Assembly (NCBI RefSeq): GCF_014356525.2
Contig: NC_052506.1
Span: forward strand, 9,841,172 to 9,905,171
Direction: 5' to 3'
From: Nilaparvata lugens
Lineage: Eukaryota > Arthropoda > Insecta > Hemiptera > Delphacidae
Length of the DNA stretch: 64,000 bases
Shown in pieces: positions 23,412 through 31,310 of this stretch; the stretch's first letter is position 1; every line of letters begins with the position of its first letter. Below the pieces are notes generated by a model. It worked only from the letters and a program-made list of their open reading frames with translations, was not told the origin of the DNA and made no database searches. A program made the position numbers and the translations under genes.

Positions 23412-26400
23412 GTGGAATCTATCTAGTGGAATTTGAAATATTGTTTCCAATTGTAAAAATAAATAAAGTTTAAAATTCTCTTTTATTATATGTTATTGTA
23501 TTTTGATTAAGAGTTTTATTTACTTATATTAATCTTATTACATAATATGTAATCTATTTTTTCTGTTCTTATGTAAATTTGTCTTCTTTTGTAAAAGGTT
23601 GTGTGGCAGAGAGGACCAGGAGTCCTAATTCCGCCCTAATAAAGGCATATAATCAATCAATCAATCAATCTCTCTCTCCCTTGGTAGAGAGTTACTAGGA
23701 AGGATATTTTTAATATTCTTTCCAAAGAATGTCCATTAATATGTCCAAAGCTCCGCCAATTTATGTAGATGCATTACAATATTATCTTGTATAGTTATTC
23801 CAAATTGATTTTTTTTTCATATCATTGTACAGTTCAATAATATTATTTTCTTAGTTTATGTTATGTAAATTCATCTAAAACTTTGCTGAATTGTAAGTTA
23901 TTGTATAAGTGTATAAGGCAGTATATATTGTAATCTACATAAAGTACTCAATCAATCTCTCTCTGGACATCTATTGGTGATTTATAATGTCAACAGCTTT
24001 TTCACTACTTTTCACAGAAAACCTCCACTTCCCGGACAGTTTCTAGGTTGGAAAGATATAGTTTCACGATCAGTGTAAATAAAAACAGCTGATCTTAGTT
24101 TGAGGCCGGAAAAGTCAAGGTCACTCGCGATACTCGTCCCGAAAGTGGGAAAGCCACAGAATAGATACAGAATGGAAACTATCAATCAAACGCCTATCCA
24201 ACCAATGCTTTTTACATGGCACAAATACTAGACACGTCACATGACTGTGCCATCTGTTGGAAAGTTCCAATCGTAGTATTTTGATTGGCTCGCGGCAGTG
24301 AACGAGATAAATTGGTCCGGATCAGTAAAGTGATCCGAACCTTCCATCAATACTATTACAATGCGGAACTTTCTAACAAGATGGTGGATTTTTGTGCCAG
24401 GGTACTAGCGGAGTTTCCATACTGTATGTATACTGTGACTTTTCTATCATTTCCAGTCTCAGTGCATATTTTAAATGAGAGTATTAATTGTGAACAACGA
24501 GAGGGACCCTGGTCGACGAGTTTTCTCGTCGTGCGATACCTAGAGATGGCATTGGCAATACATTAATAAGAAGCCTGATTAGCTGTTTCTGTTCACAAGT
24601 TTTTGATCTTTTGAATATGGGCTATAGCAGGACCTATACTCTACCGAACCTGAGCCTAGAAAAAAATGGCACAATTTTTCGTACGAATTTTCCTACTGAG
24701 AAAAAATCACTAATCAGCTAATGTTAGAGAGCGTCTCAGTTTGTCGAAATCTCAGGTCGTCTAGTTCCCGTTTAAAATATCAATGCCGGCCACCACATAC
24801 GGCGGCCATCACATAAGGCGGCCATTTTTTTGTAGGTCCTGGCTATTGGGGACCAGAAGTTGGAACGCTGGCGCTTTCGTGTGGTGGGTAGATCAGATGA
24901 CAGAGACTGAGCGCCTACATTCCAATGTACAAGAAATCTCAATTAATTTGTATTATAAAATATTTGACATAAGCTTGAACACTAGCGCTTCCATGGAGAA
25001 TATGTGAGCTTTCAATAGGGAACTTTTGCTAGCAGAGATCGAGTAAGTTGATTTTCCAGCTAACTTCTGATCCCCTATGTTGAAACACATGAAGTTACAT
25101 TTTGTTATTTACTAATTTACATAAAATTATTTGATGATTGTGTAGCAAAAATATCGTACGTTACTTGGCCGGGTTCTGTTGCAGGGAATGAATGTGATTC
25201 CTGTCACAGCTAAGTCCTCGATTGGAAACATCTCGCCCGGCCACGGGAACTAAACAGCTATTACCGTGTTCTTGTCTTATCGCTACAGATAATGAGTTTC
25301 ACTTGAATGCCAACAGCTTTTACAGGGTCCTATAGTCAATGCTCTCTCACTCATACTCTCCGCCATTGCGAGTATTTGAACTTTTATTGACCGAACGTAG
25401 TAAGGTCTATGTTATAACTAGAATTTTCTTTTGTCTGTCTGTATGTAACGCAATTACGGCCAAACGCGTTGATAGAATTTGATGAGATTTGGCAGGAATA
25501 TTCCTTTTTCAACTGCGCGTCGATCTATAGACAAGGCTTTTAAAATTTTGAATTTTAAGGATAATATGAAAGGAAAAGGAATTCCTCCATACTTCGATAT
25601 CATTATATGCCATCTACTCTGAAGATAGGATTAATCAGACTATAGAATTAATCATAATCTATCAGCTTACAAGTGGATTACACGGCTGAATAAGCCGTGT
25701 CTATTCCACTTGACACTTGGGAGCGACACAAGAGAAATGCACCGTTGAACGGCGCATGCGCTCTGAATTCAATCGCATTTCATAGCCGCTCTTTCATGAG
25801 CTGTCTCATGGTCTCATAAATACAGCGCGAATTCAAGCGAGACTACTACACCTCAGAATTTTGCATTCATTCATTCTGCATTCATAAACTAATACACTAA
25901 TGTATGTATAGGGCGTTCCTATTGCTTTCTCTCTTAAATGAATTAGTGTTTCTCAATTCGAATAGGCTAATAATAATTATTGTACCTGATAAAACTAAAA
26001 ATTCAGTTAAAAATATCTAGAAAAATTTAGGGTATGGCAGATACACAACAAATATATAGCTCATGAGTCTCAAATGCCAGAGATACACTGTATATTTCCA
26101 AATTCTTGAGATGTTGTGTAGTTTTTGGTCACGAGAACATAAGTTTATCAAATAACTGATAATTTTGAATAAAAAATATTGGAGATTGAAGAAATTAATG
26201 TTTATGATGTTAAATATTGTCTACAACTAAAATAGTAGTTGATTAATTTTTATGATGATAAATATTGTCCACAGAAATAATCAAATGAAAATTGAAAATT
26301 ACATAAATAAATTAATTAAAATGATTAAATAATGCTGGAGAAATTATAATATTTTTGACTGAAAAAATAATTATCAAATATTTGAGGAATATTTTCATCA

Positions 26401-27062
26401 TTATCACGGAAATAGATGTATACAAATTGTAACGTAAACTGAGTTTGTTAACATTTCAAACAGGTGACATTAGATCCACAAGTGGATGAGAAACCTGCGT
26501 GAGGTCCACTGTTCACAGAACTACTAGTTTTTTTCAATTACTTTGTAGTTAATATTACATCAATAAACCTGTATCAGCTACCATCTATAGAAGGTATTGA
26601 CAAAACAGAGGTTCGGCAACGTTGTTCTCCTATCTTTCTCCATTGCTATTATAACGTGGACCTCACTATAGTTGTCTACCCTGTTGTCAATATTCACAGT
26701 AGCAGAGAATGTGCAGTAGTCATTGCACAGTAGATTCCCATGTTTCTATCCTCAAAGTAAACAAAACAACTATTTCATTTTTGTTGACAGTATAATTTAT
26801 TTTTTTAATTTTCTTGTATTATAAGTTAGTTATTAGTTTGTGAGTTGAGTATAAACTACTTGTTTGAATGTGTGTTTTGAAAGGTGTTGATGTGTGTTGG
26901 CAGGTTGTGCGAACGGCGCTGACGGACGCTGCGGGAGTGGCGTCGCTGTTGACCACAGCTGAGGCGGTCGTCGCCGAACTGCCCAAAGAGGAGCCAGCCA
27001 TGCCTGCTATGGGAGGCATGGGTGGAATGGGAGGAATGGGCGGCATGGGTATGGGAATGTAG
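10001..27062 (+). CDS. Hsp60: Mitochondrial chaperonin Hsp60 (nine coding exons)
   Basis: Encodes the matrix chaperonin that folds imported proteins in an ATP-driven barrel with its Hsp10 lid. Coding exons: 10001-10156, 12297-12549, 14991-15139, 15336-15459, 16398-16566, 18860-19067, 21304-21459, 22954-23289, 26904-27062. All joins keep frame and give 569 residues, the usual family length. Seen: an Arg-rich presequence (1-20), KDGVTVAK and GDGTTTAT nucleotide-binding loops with Asp70 and Asp105, the chaperonin signature [12 protein letters not shown] (424-435) and a C-terminal GGM repeat. Nothing is missing, so the gene should be functional. The ATG follows an acceptor directly, so the 5' UTR is on an upstream exon not located here. 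Introns are packed with transposons. Confidence 0.96.
10277..10631 (+). repeat. 40-bp direct repeat flanking a MITE
   Basis: The sequence TGTAAATGCCGG...GATCTAGATTGTAT occurs at 10277-10314 and again, nearly identical, at 10592-10631, on either side of the MITE at 10315-10589. Either the MITE landed in an existing tandem duplication or the duplication arose with it. Confidence 0.6.
10315..10589. mobile_element. MITE, CATAGAGAAACAATAG family (copy 1)
   Basis: A 275-bp element with about 75-bp inverted ends (ACAATAGC..TAAGTAGATATCCCATGGTATAGGG type) reading into AACTTTTACTGTTATCTCAA. The 7-bp ATTGTAT is repeated at both borders (10308-10314 and 10590-10596). The first bases are mutated (CTTAGAG for CATAGAG). 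Copies 2 and 3 are at 14522-14796 and 29602-30667. Confidence 0.75.
11206..12219 (+). repeat. Tandem 193-bp duplication split by a foldback element
   Basis: Unit A (11206-11399) and unit B (12028-12219) both run from TTAAGCCGTCA to TATTCCAATGA with about 90% identity by eye. The element at 11404-12027 sits exactly between them, using the TTAA that begins unit B. Unit B ends about 80 bp before Hsp60 exon 2, so the duplication brought a second copy of intronic sequence close to the acceptor. Confidence 0.7.
11404..12027. mobile_element. Foldback element, GGCTGTGC family (copy 2, best preserved)
   Basis: Left GGCTGTGCAAAGGCTAAA and right TTTAGCCTTTGCACAGCC are exact inverses, and the inverted arms run to the centre near 11715. 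The element is flanked on both sides by TTAA (11400-11403, 12028-12031), a perfect 4-bp target duplication. Confidence 0.8.
12297..12549 (+). CDS. Hsp60: Hsp60 coding exon 2 (residues 53-137)
   Basis: Follows acceptor catcttgcag and ends one base into codon 137 at a gtgggt donor. It encodes most of the N-terminal equatorial domain: [14 protein letters not shown] with Asp70 and the [11 protein letters not shown] phosphate loop with Asp105, the residues that coordinate Mg-ATP in the family. Confidence 0.95.
12652..13555. mobile_element. Harbinger-like MITE, GGGCCGTTTGCACAGT ends
   Basis: A 904-bp element. The left end GGGCCGTTTGCACAGT and right end ACTGTGCAAACGGCCC are perfect inverses, flanked by TAA on both sides (12649-12651, 13556-13558). 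A 3-bp TAA/TTA target duplication with G-rich TIRs of this kind is the habit of PIF/Harbinger elements. The subterminal region holds repeated TTAAGTTAATCGAGTTTAAG-type motifs. No transposase frame remains. A second, interrupted copy is at 49209-50167. Confidence 0.75.
13849..14165. mobile_element. MITE, GGTGCATTTTCGTTTGTGCG family (copy 1)
   Basis: The left end GGTGCATTTTCGTTTGTGCG is inverted at the right (CGCACAAACGAAAACCCAGC). It is about 317 bp. A truncated copy lies at 22558-22858, and an inverted central fragment lies inside the nested cluster at about 49500-49730. Confidence 0.65.
14522..14796. mobile_element. MITE, CATAGAGAAACAATAG family (copy 2)
   Basis: 275 bp, ends CATAGAGAAACAATAGCG and CTATTGTTTCTCTATG, with the 7-bp ACAATAT duplicated at 14515-14521 and 14797-14803. 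The best complete copy of the family. Confidence 0.8.
14991..15139 (+). CDS. Hsp60: Hsp60 coding exon 3 (residues 137-186)
   Basis: Acceptor ttacacccag; encodes [18 protein letters not shown] and [17 protein letters not shown], leading to the intermediate domain. The exon must end at AAG|gtcact to stay in frame with exon 4; this donor is a poor match to GTRAGT. Confidence 0.92.
15336..15459 (+). CDS. Hsp60: Hsp60 coding exon 4 (residues 187-228)
   Basis: Acceptor tgttcttcag, donor G|gtaaac. Encodes [20 protein letters not shown] and the start of the apical, substrate-binding domain ([19 protein letters not shown]). Confidence 0.95.
15679..16143 (-). pseudogene. LINE C-terminal fragment antisense in Hsp60 intron 4
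   Basis: A 154-residue frame encodes the C-terminal tail common in RTE/CR1-like reverse transcriptases: [11 protein letters not shown], then [15 protein letters not shown], then [20 protein letters not shown] and [11 protein letters not shown]. The catalytic RT domain is absent. Because the frame is still open and lies opposite to the Hsp60 transcript, the insertion is probably fairly recent. Confidence 0.65.
16398..16566 (+). CDS. Hsp60: Hsp60 coding exon 5 (residues 228-284)
   Basis: Acceptor tttttcgacag, donor AG|gtaatt. Encodes apical-domain sequence: [40 protein letters not shown] and [12 protein letters not shown]. Confidence 0.95.
17260..17412 (+). repeat. LINE 3' tail
   Basis: A short noncoding piece ending in GGATAAATAAATTTGAATTTGAATTC, split here as an AATAAA-like signal plus TTGAAT repeats, typical of the 3' end of CR1/Jockey LINEs. 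No reverse transcriptase precedes it, so it is a strongly 5'-truncated insertion in Hsp60 intron 5. Confidence 0.45.
17620..17790. repeat. Inverted repeat of Penelope terminal sequence (copy A)
   Basis: Two inverted arms of about 75-85 bp (17620-17704 and 17716-17790) carry the Penelope end segment AACCGAAACCGG followed by CTTTCTAAGTATCAATAAAT. The arms meet at a short centre near 17710, giving a long hairpin. The same sequence flanks the Penelope fragment at 6430-6690 and forms a second hairpin at 61217-61418. Confidence 0.65.
18078..18701. mobile_element. Foldback element, GGCTGTGC family (copy 3)
   Basis: 624 bp, inverted arms meeting near 18390, ends GGCTGTGCAAAGGCTAAAAA and TTTAGCCTTTGCACAGCC. 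It is flanked by TTGA on both sides (18074-18077, 18702-18705), a one-base variant of the TTAA target. It sits 160 bp before Hsp60 exon 6. Confidence 0.78.
18860..19067 (+). CDS. Hsp60: Hsp60 coding exon 6 (residues 284-353)
   Basis: Acceptor catgttgcag, donor AAG|gtaccg. Encodes [35 protein letters not shown] and the TKDDTLLLK strand. This exon is strikingly G+C-rich at third positions compared with exons 2-5 and 7. Confidence 0.95.
19180..19775 (+). mobile_element. DNA-transposon remnant with a MADF-domain fragment
   Basis: The frame at 19464-19679 (71 residues) contains [20 protein letters not shown] followed by [11 protein letters not shown]. This is the start of a MADF (Myb/SANT-like) DNA-binding domain, which accompanies Harbinger-type transposases in insects and also occurs in host regulators. 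It is cut off after about 45 residues. The surroundings contain CCGGCAAGCTTGTCAGTTTT near 19190 and an inverse-looking GCGCTTGCCGGACAGAATTG near 19708, suggesting transposon ends. It probably derives from a deleted DNA transposon and is not a host gene. Confidence 0.5.
19774..20502 (-). repeat. CTTTCCTTGC repeat family (copy 1, truncated)
   Basis: A reverse-orientation copy of a 0.8-0.95 kb noncoding repeat also found at 29702-30507 and 54147-55096. Recognisable inner parts are AAGATGGCGGCTAAAATGGC, AACGGCTCCAACGATTTTGA and a GT-rich stretch before ACACGATATCTCAT; the end is GTGCGCCACACCAGATTTTT. This copy lacks the ACTTTCCTTGCCCTATTACC terminus. Confidence 0.65.
20770..21030 (-). pseudogene. 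LINE C-terminal relic
   Basis: On the - strand the stretch reads [20 protein letters not shown] then [17 protein letters not shown], matching the 'FN-LP--IR----FK--L' end of non-LTR reverse transcriptases. Nothing more of the element is recognisable. It lies in Hsp60 intron 6, antisense to the gene. Confidence 0.5.
21304..21459 (+). CDS. Hsp60: Hsp60 coding exon 7 (residues 354-405)
   Basis: Acceptor ttcttgttttag, donor GAG|gtgaga, phase 0 at both ends. Encodes [20 protein letters not shown] and [20 protein letters not shown], the helix returning to the intermediate domain. Confidence 0.95.
21489..21854. mobile_element. MITE with perfect 28-bp ends, TAAAGTGCGAGATAAATTAC
   Basis: The left end TAAAGTGCGAGATAAATTAC continues CTTTTAACA and is matched exactly by the right end (GTAATTTATCTCGCACTTTA). 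It is about 366 bp, with no other copy in the window. The interior is richer in G+C than the host intron. It starts only 29 bp downstream of exon 7. TA at each border suggests a TA target. Confidence 0.7.
22402..22509. repeat. 23-bp perfect hairpin with purine loop
   Basis: Arms TGAAGGGCACAGGGGAAAAA+CGA (22402-22424) and its exact inverse (22487-22509) enclose a 62-base loop that is nearly pure purine in the middle (AGAAGGAGAAGGAGAAAGAG). It lies in Hsp60 intron 7. Confidence 0.7.
22558..22858. mobile_element. MITE, GGTGCATTTTCGTTTGTGCG family (copy 2)
   Basis: Matches 13849-14165 through most of its length, starting GGTGCATTTTCGTTTGTGCG. The right end breaks off at GGCATTTACGCATAAGGC, about 95 bp before Hsp60 exon 8. 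Confidence 0.6.
22954..23289 (+). CDS. Hsp60: Hsp60 coding exon 8 (residues 406-517)
   Basis: Acceptor actattattttag, donor AAG|gtaagg. Encodes [20 protein letters not shown] with the PROSITE-type chaperonin signature at 424-435 and the third conserved Asp (417), then the C-terminal equatorial helices up to KGIIDPTK. It is the longest exon and very G+C-rich, unlike its AT-rich introns. Confidence 0.96.
23375..23412. repeat. (CT)n(ATCT)n microsatellite
   Basis: About nine CT units run into five ATCT units in Hsp60 intron 8. Confidence 0.75.
23560..23671 (+). repeat. LINE 3' tail with (AATC)n
   Basis: The end AATAAAGGCATATAATCAAT followed by CAAT repeats is characteristic of Jockey/CR1 3' termini. 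No coding part is attached. A similar (AATC) tail lies near 23930-23962. Confidence 0.5.
24155..24437. mobile_element. MITE, CACAGAATAG..TACAGAATGG family (copy 1)
   Basis: The left end CACAGAATAGATACAGAATG and right end ATACTGTATGTATACTGTG are imperfect inverses. The core (CAAACGCCTATCCAACCAAT, ACTAGACACGTCAC) is shared with 63641-63875. The open frame found here is a by-product of the element. Confidence 0.65.
25390..25690 (-). repeat. Dispersed repeat, 'GACCGAACG' family (copy 1)
   Basis: The sequence from TTGACCGAACGTAGTAAGGT to GAATTAATCATAATCTATCAG is the inverse of repeats at 50643-50935 and 52658-52930. Shared parts are GATGAGATTTGGCAGGAATA-type and the ACGCGCAATT/CGTCGA segment. Noncoding; class undetermined. 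Confidence 0.5.
26461..26672. repeat. Repeat fragments upstream of Hsp60 exon 9
   Basis: A TAGATCCACAAGTGGATGAG...GTCCACTGTTCACAGAACTA piece matches the inverse pieces at 50528-50590 and 51121-51180. It is followed by one end (TATTATAACGTGGACCTCAC) of the CTATAGTGAGG family. Confidence 0.5.
26904..27062 (+). CDS. Hsp60: Hsp60 coding exon 9 (residues 518-569, stop)
   Basis: Acceptor tgtgttggcag; encodes [20 protein letters not shown] and, after [13 protein letters not shown], a methionine-glycine tail of GGM repeats, then TAG at 27060. The flexible GGM tail projects into the folding cavity in this family. Confidence 0.95.
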   Translation, partial: VVRTALTDAAGVASLLTTAEAVVAELPKEEPAMPAMGGMGGMGGMGGMGMGM

Positions 27063-27452
27063 GCGACACCGGTCTAACCTAACCTCACTCTTCCTGGCTG
27101 CAGTCGGTCAAAGGACATTTGTGTGGAAGTACTGTGCGCTTTGTTTTTATAATTATTGTTATGAACGTGATCATTGTATGTGTCAACTTCCTCAATGGAC
27201 CTGGACGGTGGCCAGAACTAGATTGTATTGTTAGCAAAAAGTCTGATGATAGTTTGTAGTTGAAGTAGATATTCGATTAGCTTTTTTTATTGTTACCTGT
27301 TCTTTTTCATTCCTTGTCACTCCCCCATATTTTTCTATATGTTTATTGTTTGTTCGTATTACGCAATCAAAAAGATTTAAAAATACATTGAGAGCTCAAA
27401 TATGTTGTGTCTGTTGAAAATTGAAAAACATTCATTAAATTCTATATTTATT

Positions 27453-27458
27453 AATAAA
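27453..27458 (+). terminator. Hsp60 poly(A) signal
   Basis: AATAAA 391 bp after the stop codon, followed by a GT-rich stretch (atgtgttttattccg). It is the only canonical signal in the first 400 bp after the stop. Confidence 0.55.
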
Positions 27459-28139
27459 ACATGTGTTTTATTCCGTATTCTGGAAAATTCCTTCATCCAG
27501 CGATAATAAATTTAAGCCTAATGTTGTAGCCACATGTTGGCCAAGCCTGGTAATGCCAGAGACAAGAAATATAGTTTATCCTTTCCTTACGCTTATCCTT
27601 CATCTATGGTAATGTCTTGTCAGAGTGGCTACCCATTTTAAAATAAAAATTCATGAGTAATTTCCGGTTTTCCAGAGTAAAATTTCAAATTTCCCAGGTA
27701 GAGTATCCGCAGTATTTGAGGAACAAGATACATTCGTAAAGAATTTATTATGGAAATCTTCAGTTTGATCTTCCATGACGAATTGCGAATAGCATATTAT
27801 TTAAATTTCCAAATATATTGATAATTTTTGACATGACAAGAATATCGATGCTTTTAGATTTTTTTTTGGTTAGGTAGTTCAAAAAACATTGCCAATTATT
27901 ATTGCTAGCCGTCAAGTATGTTTTTTATTTGAGTTTATTGTTACACTTTGTTACTAAATTAATTGAAATTTATGAAAAATTGATGAGGAATTCACGGTAT
28001 TTTTCCCGGTTAGTAGAATCATGAGGAATTCAAGGTTTTCCCGGTAGGTGGCCAACTGGCCACCCTGCTAGTCCACATCTAGGCCAGCGCTGGCAAACCA
28101 TCCATCCATATATAAAATGAAAGCACTGTCGGTTCACGA

Positions 28140-28360
28140 CTCTTCCCAGATGAATTCAATCATGATCAAAACTAGGATTAAGATTTTTTGAGGATCACTT
28201 TCTATTTGATTTAATTTCAACTATTTTGTTTGAGTTTTTTATTGTAAAAAATTATTCTTATGTATGAGTTCTTGTAAGAGTATGTAGAATTCACAGCAGA
28301 TTGTGAATCATATTGGTTTGTTTTTTATGAAGAATAAATAACTTTTTGAATTGAATATGC
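28140..28360 (+). repeat. LINE 3' tail
   Basis: Noncoding sequence ending GAAGAATAAATAACTTTTTG followed by AATTGAAT, like the tails at 17260-17412 and 48570-48662. The intergenic stretch 27460-28140 before it shows no gene. Confidence 0.4.
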
Positions 28361-28536
28361 TAGCGCTGGTCGAATGTAGATGCGGCATTACATTACACAT
28401 CTTCCATCTTGATATTGACTTTGCCTTCTCCAGTAGCTAAAAAAGTGTGTATATTCATTTTCAACAAATATGTTCTATTTTTATATTCTTAGCGAACGTT
28501 TGGAAGATACTGCTCTCGTTTCAGTATTGAGGAGCC

Positions 28537-29311
28537 TAAAGTAGAGCGTTCACTAGGTCGGTGGAGCGGTGCGGAGAATTTTCGACCTGGAATTAAATAC
28601 ATGTGTTCAGTGTACTATCGTCTGTGTAAAATAAGTTGAGACTTCATCCAAAGACATTACAGGGTTGCCAAATCGTGTAAAATTGCAACTTTCTCAAATT
28701 TTCAAACGGAGGCCGAAATACGTTTTTCCGAGTACGTTTGACAATTGGAAAAATAATTTCAATTATTTCTGAGAAACTTTCTCGCTTTTTCCACCCACTT
28801 ATCTTTCGAAACAAAAAAGATTCTAGCATGTCGAAAATTTCATTTTTTCTGCTTGAAATGTCTCGACATTGGTGAACATTAATTAAAAAATAACTATAGG
28901 TCGGATAAAAATGATCCAGACACCAATAGAAAGGAGACATTCTCCCCGTTAATTTGATATAAAATTATTACGCATTACGACGCCCCATGATTCTGAGAGA
29001 AGTGATATTCAAAAGAAAAACAAATCTTTGCGATGTTTCCAATTTTATCATAAAAGTTGAATTTCCTTTTAATCCTTCAACCCTGAAACTTTTTTAGCAC
29101 TACAAGGATATCGGGGATGATATTCAACATCCAATTCTGACGTTGAATTGGAAATTTAAGAAAGTTGCAATTTTAAACGATTTGGCAACCCTGTAATTTC
29201 TTCGGATGGAGGGCCAAGTCTCAACTTATTTTACACAGACTACAGGAGCGCGGCGCGACTAATCCAAAACGGCGCCGCGCCGCTCCACCGACCTAGTGCA
29301 CGCTCACCTTA
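28537..29311. mobile_element. Outer MITE, CACTAGGTCGGTGGAGCGG ends, carrying another MITE
   Basis: The left end (GAGCGTTCACTAGGTCGGTG + GAGCGG) and right end (CCGCTC + CACCGACCTAGTGCACGCTC) are inverse copies. The interior flanks are G+C-rich (ggcgccgcgccgc). A second element at 28621-29239 is inserted in its middle, so this is the older of the two. Confidence 0.7.
28621..29239. mobile_element. Inner MITE, TGTGTAAAATAAGTTGAGAC family (copy 1)
   Basis: About 80-bp imperfect inverted ends: TGTGTAAAATAAGTTGAGAC and then ACAGGGTTGCCAAATCG on the left, mirrored on the right up to GTCTCAACTTATTTTACACA. A short 256-bp copy with the same ends is at 42521-42776. Confidence 0.75.
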
Positions 29312-29601
29312 AAGAATGCTCATATAGCACAGTGAGGAGGTAAAAGTAGAAACAAGAAGTCGAGTCAGAGGTAATGCTCATTAGTATTTATTGAGGTAAC
29401 TCTACCTCCTCACTAAGCGGCTCTAAAGAATATTTCTCAGGAGATTCTTCACTCTGGTCATTTACACTAGGTGAACAACAGCAAATTAATATTTCAATAA
29501 AATATAATAACTATATTGGCAAAAAGGTAATTTGAAAATAACCAATTTCTAACTGGTTTGGATCCTTCATCAAAGTAGAAGTAGAAACTACTAAGTACAG
29601 G

Positions 29602-30667
29602 CATAGAGAAATAATAGCATAAGTAGATATCCCATGGTATAGGGCGTTTATGTCGCAACTTTTACTGTTATCTCAAGCCGATAGTCCACGTATTCCTTTA
29701 CCAAAAATCTGGTGTGGCAGGCACACTCACACAACTTTCCTTGCCGTTATGAAAATTGATCACCTGACGCTAGTGTTCCCGCACATCTCAAGTCTACTAT
29801 TCAAAGATTTGAGCCAGCTGATGGGGCAATAACGCTGGAGACACACGAAGTCTGCAATCTCTTCAAAGTGAATCATTTATTAGAATCAACAGTTGCTAAC
29901 AGTTTGCAATTGGATAGTCACATTTTCTCGAATTTCGAGCTTATTTTTAATTTTAGGTGAAAATGTTGCTGAACATTAATTGTAGAGATTCTCATGCTCA
30001 ATCTTTTCCACTCGAAATTTTTTGTTTAAATTGAATCTGAAGCCTGATAATTTAGAATCTAAAATCAAACTTTGCACAGATGGGGCGGAGCTCCTGAAAT
30101 TTTTACAGATATGGGACTTGTGGCAGTTGATAGGGCTTATCGATGACTATTTTAGGTATAACTTCAATAAAAATCGTTGGAGCCGTTTTCGAGAAAATCG
30201 CGAAATACCCTGTTTTTGACAACATTTTCGCCGCCATCTTGAATCGCATTTGATCGAAATTGTTCGTGTATGATCCTTATATTGTAAGGACCTTACGTTC
30301 CAAATTTCAAGTCATTCCGTTGATTGGGAGATGGGATATCGTGTACACAGACGCACATACACACACATACAGACCAATACCCAAAAACCACTTTTTTGGA
30401 TTCAGGGGACACCTTGAAACGTATAGAAATTTAGAAATTGGGGTACCTTAATTTTTTTGAAAAGCAATACTTTCCTTACCTATGGTAATAGGGCAAGGAA
30501 AGTAAAAAGGTGTGTGACACTGGTAGTTTCTCATATTGAGCCGTTCATACACTCTCACCCGGCCTAAACAGTAACAATCGACAATAATCGGCTTGAGATA
30601 ACAGTAAAAGTTGTGACATAAACGCCCTATAGCATGGGATATCTACTTACGCTATTGTTTCTCTATG
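29602..30667. mobile_element. MITE, CATAGAGAAACAATAG family (copy 3, interrupted)
   Basis: The family ends (CATAGAGAAATAATAGC; CTATTGTTTCTCTATG) are flanked by the 7-bp GTACAGG on both sides (29595-29601 and 30668-30674). About 805 bp of another repeat (29702-30507) splits it internally, so it is older than that repeat. Confidence 0.78.
29702..30507 (+). repeat. CTTTCCTTGC repeat family (copy 2, full)
   Basis: A forward copy starting near AATCTGGTGTGGCAGGCACA and ending in the hairpin CTTTCCTTACCTATGGTAAT..AGGGCAAGGAAAG. Comparison with MITE copies 1 and 2 fixes both borders. No transposase and no clear TIR; a terminal hairpin and one-sided structure would fit a Helitron/Helentron-type element, but that is inference. 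Confidence 0.55.
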
Positions 30668-31310
30668 GTACAGGTTAGGTCATCCTCTAACCATAGCCCA
30701 AATCTGGGAGATTTGCATTTTTCATAAATAAAAAAACATGGATTTTTGCAAAAATTAAAATTGCTCAAACTCTCAGGAATGATAATACTTGAGGAGAGGA
30801 ACAATATGTCATCACATTGTCGAAATTCACTCCTATTCTTGAGCATTTCAAGATGAGTGATTTTTCTGATCTGAGAGTGGAGGGAAGATTCAAGTGAATA
30901 ACTCACCCTGTATTGTAGCGAAACGTCTCATATTATAGCACGACACTTGTTGGGTCAACCTCTATCCATAGCCCGAGTATCAACCAAATCTGGGAGATTT
31001 GCATATTCATGAAATCCACGAATAAAAAAACATCACGGACTTTTGCAAAAATGGTCAAAAATTAAAATCACTCAAACGACTTTCCAAGTCTATGGGCGAG
31101 GAGGTACTCAGCCGTTCCAATTTCCATCGGACTATTTTCGTGCGGTTGACTATGGACAACCGGACTTGTGGATCAGGCGGCCTCACAATAATCATAGGAA
31201 GCGCTTACCCTTTCAATAATAAAAATCGTACACATTATTTATGTGAAAAGGTTACAGTATACGAAAACTCTTATTATCAATAAAACACCAACAAAAATAC
31301 AGATCTAATT
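30668..31310. other. Intergenic repeat pair, no gene seen
   Basis: Phrases such as AAATCTGGGAGATTTGCAT and AAAAAAACATGGATTTTTGC at 30690-30760 recur near 30985-31050, showing an imperfect duplication. A small frame at 31092-31283 has no recognisable features. Confidence 0.35.
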
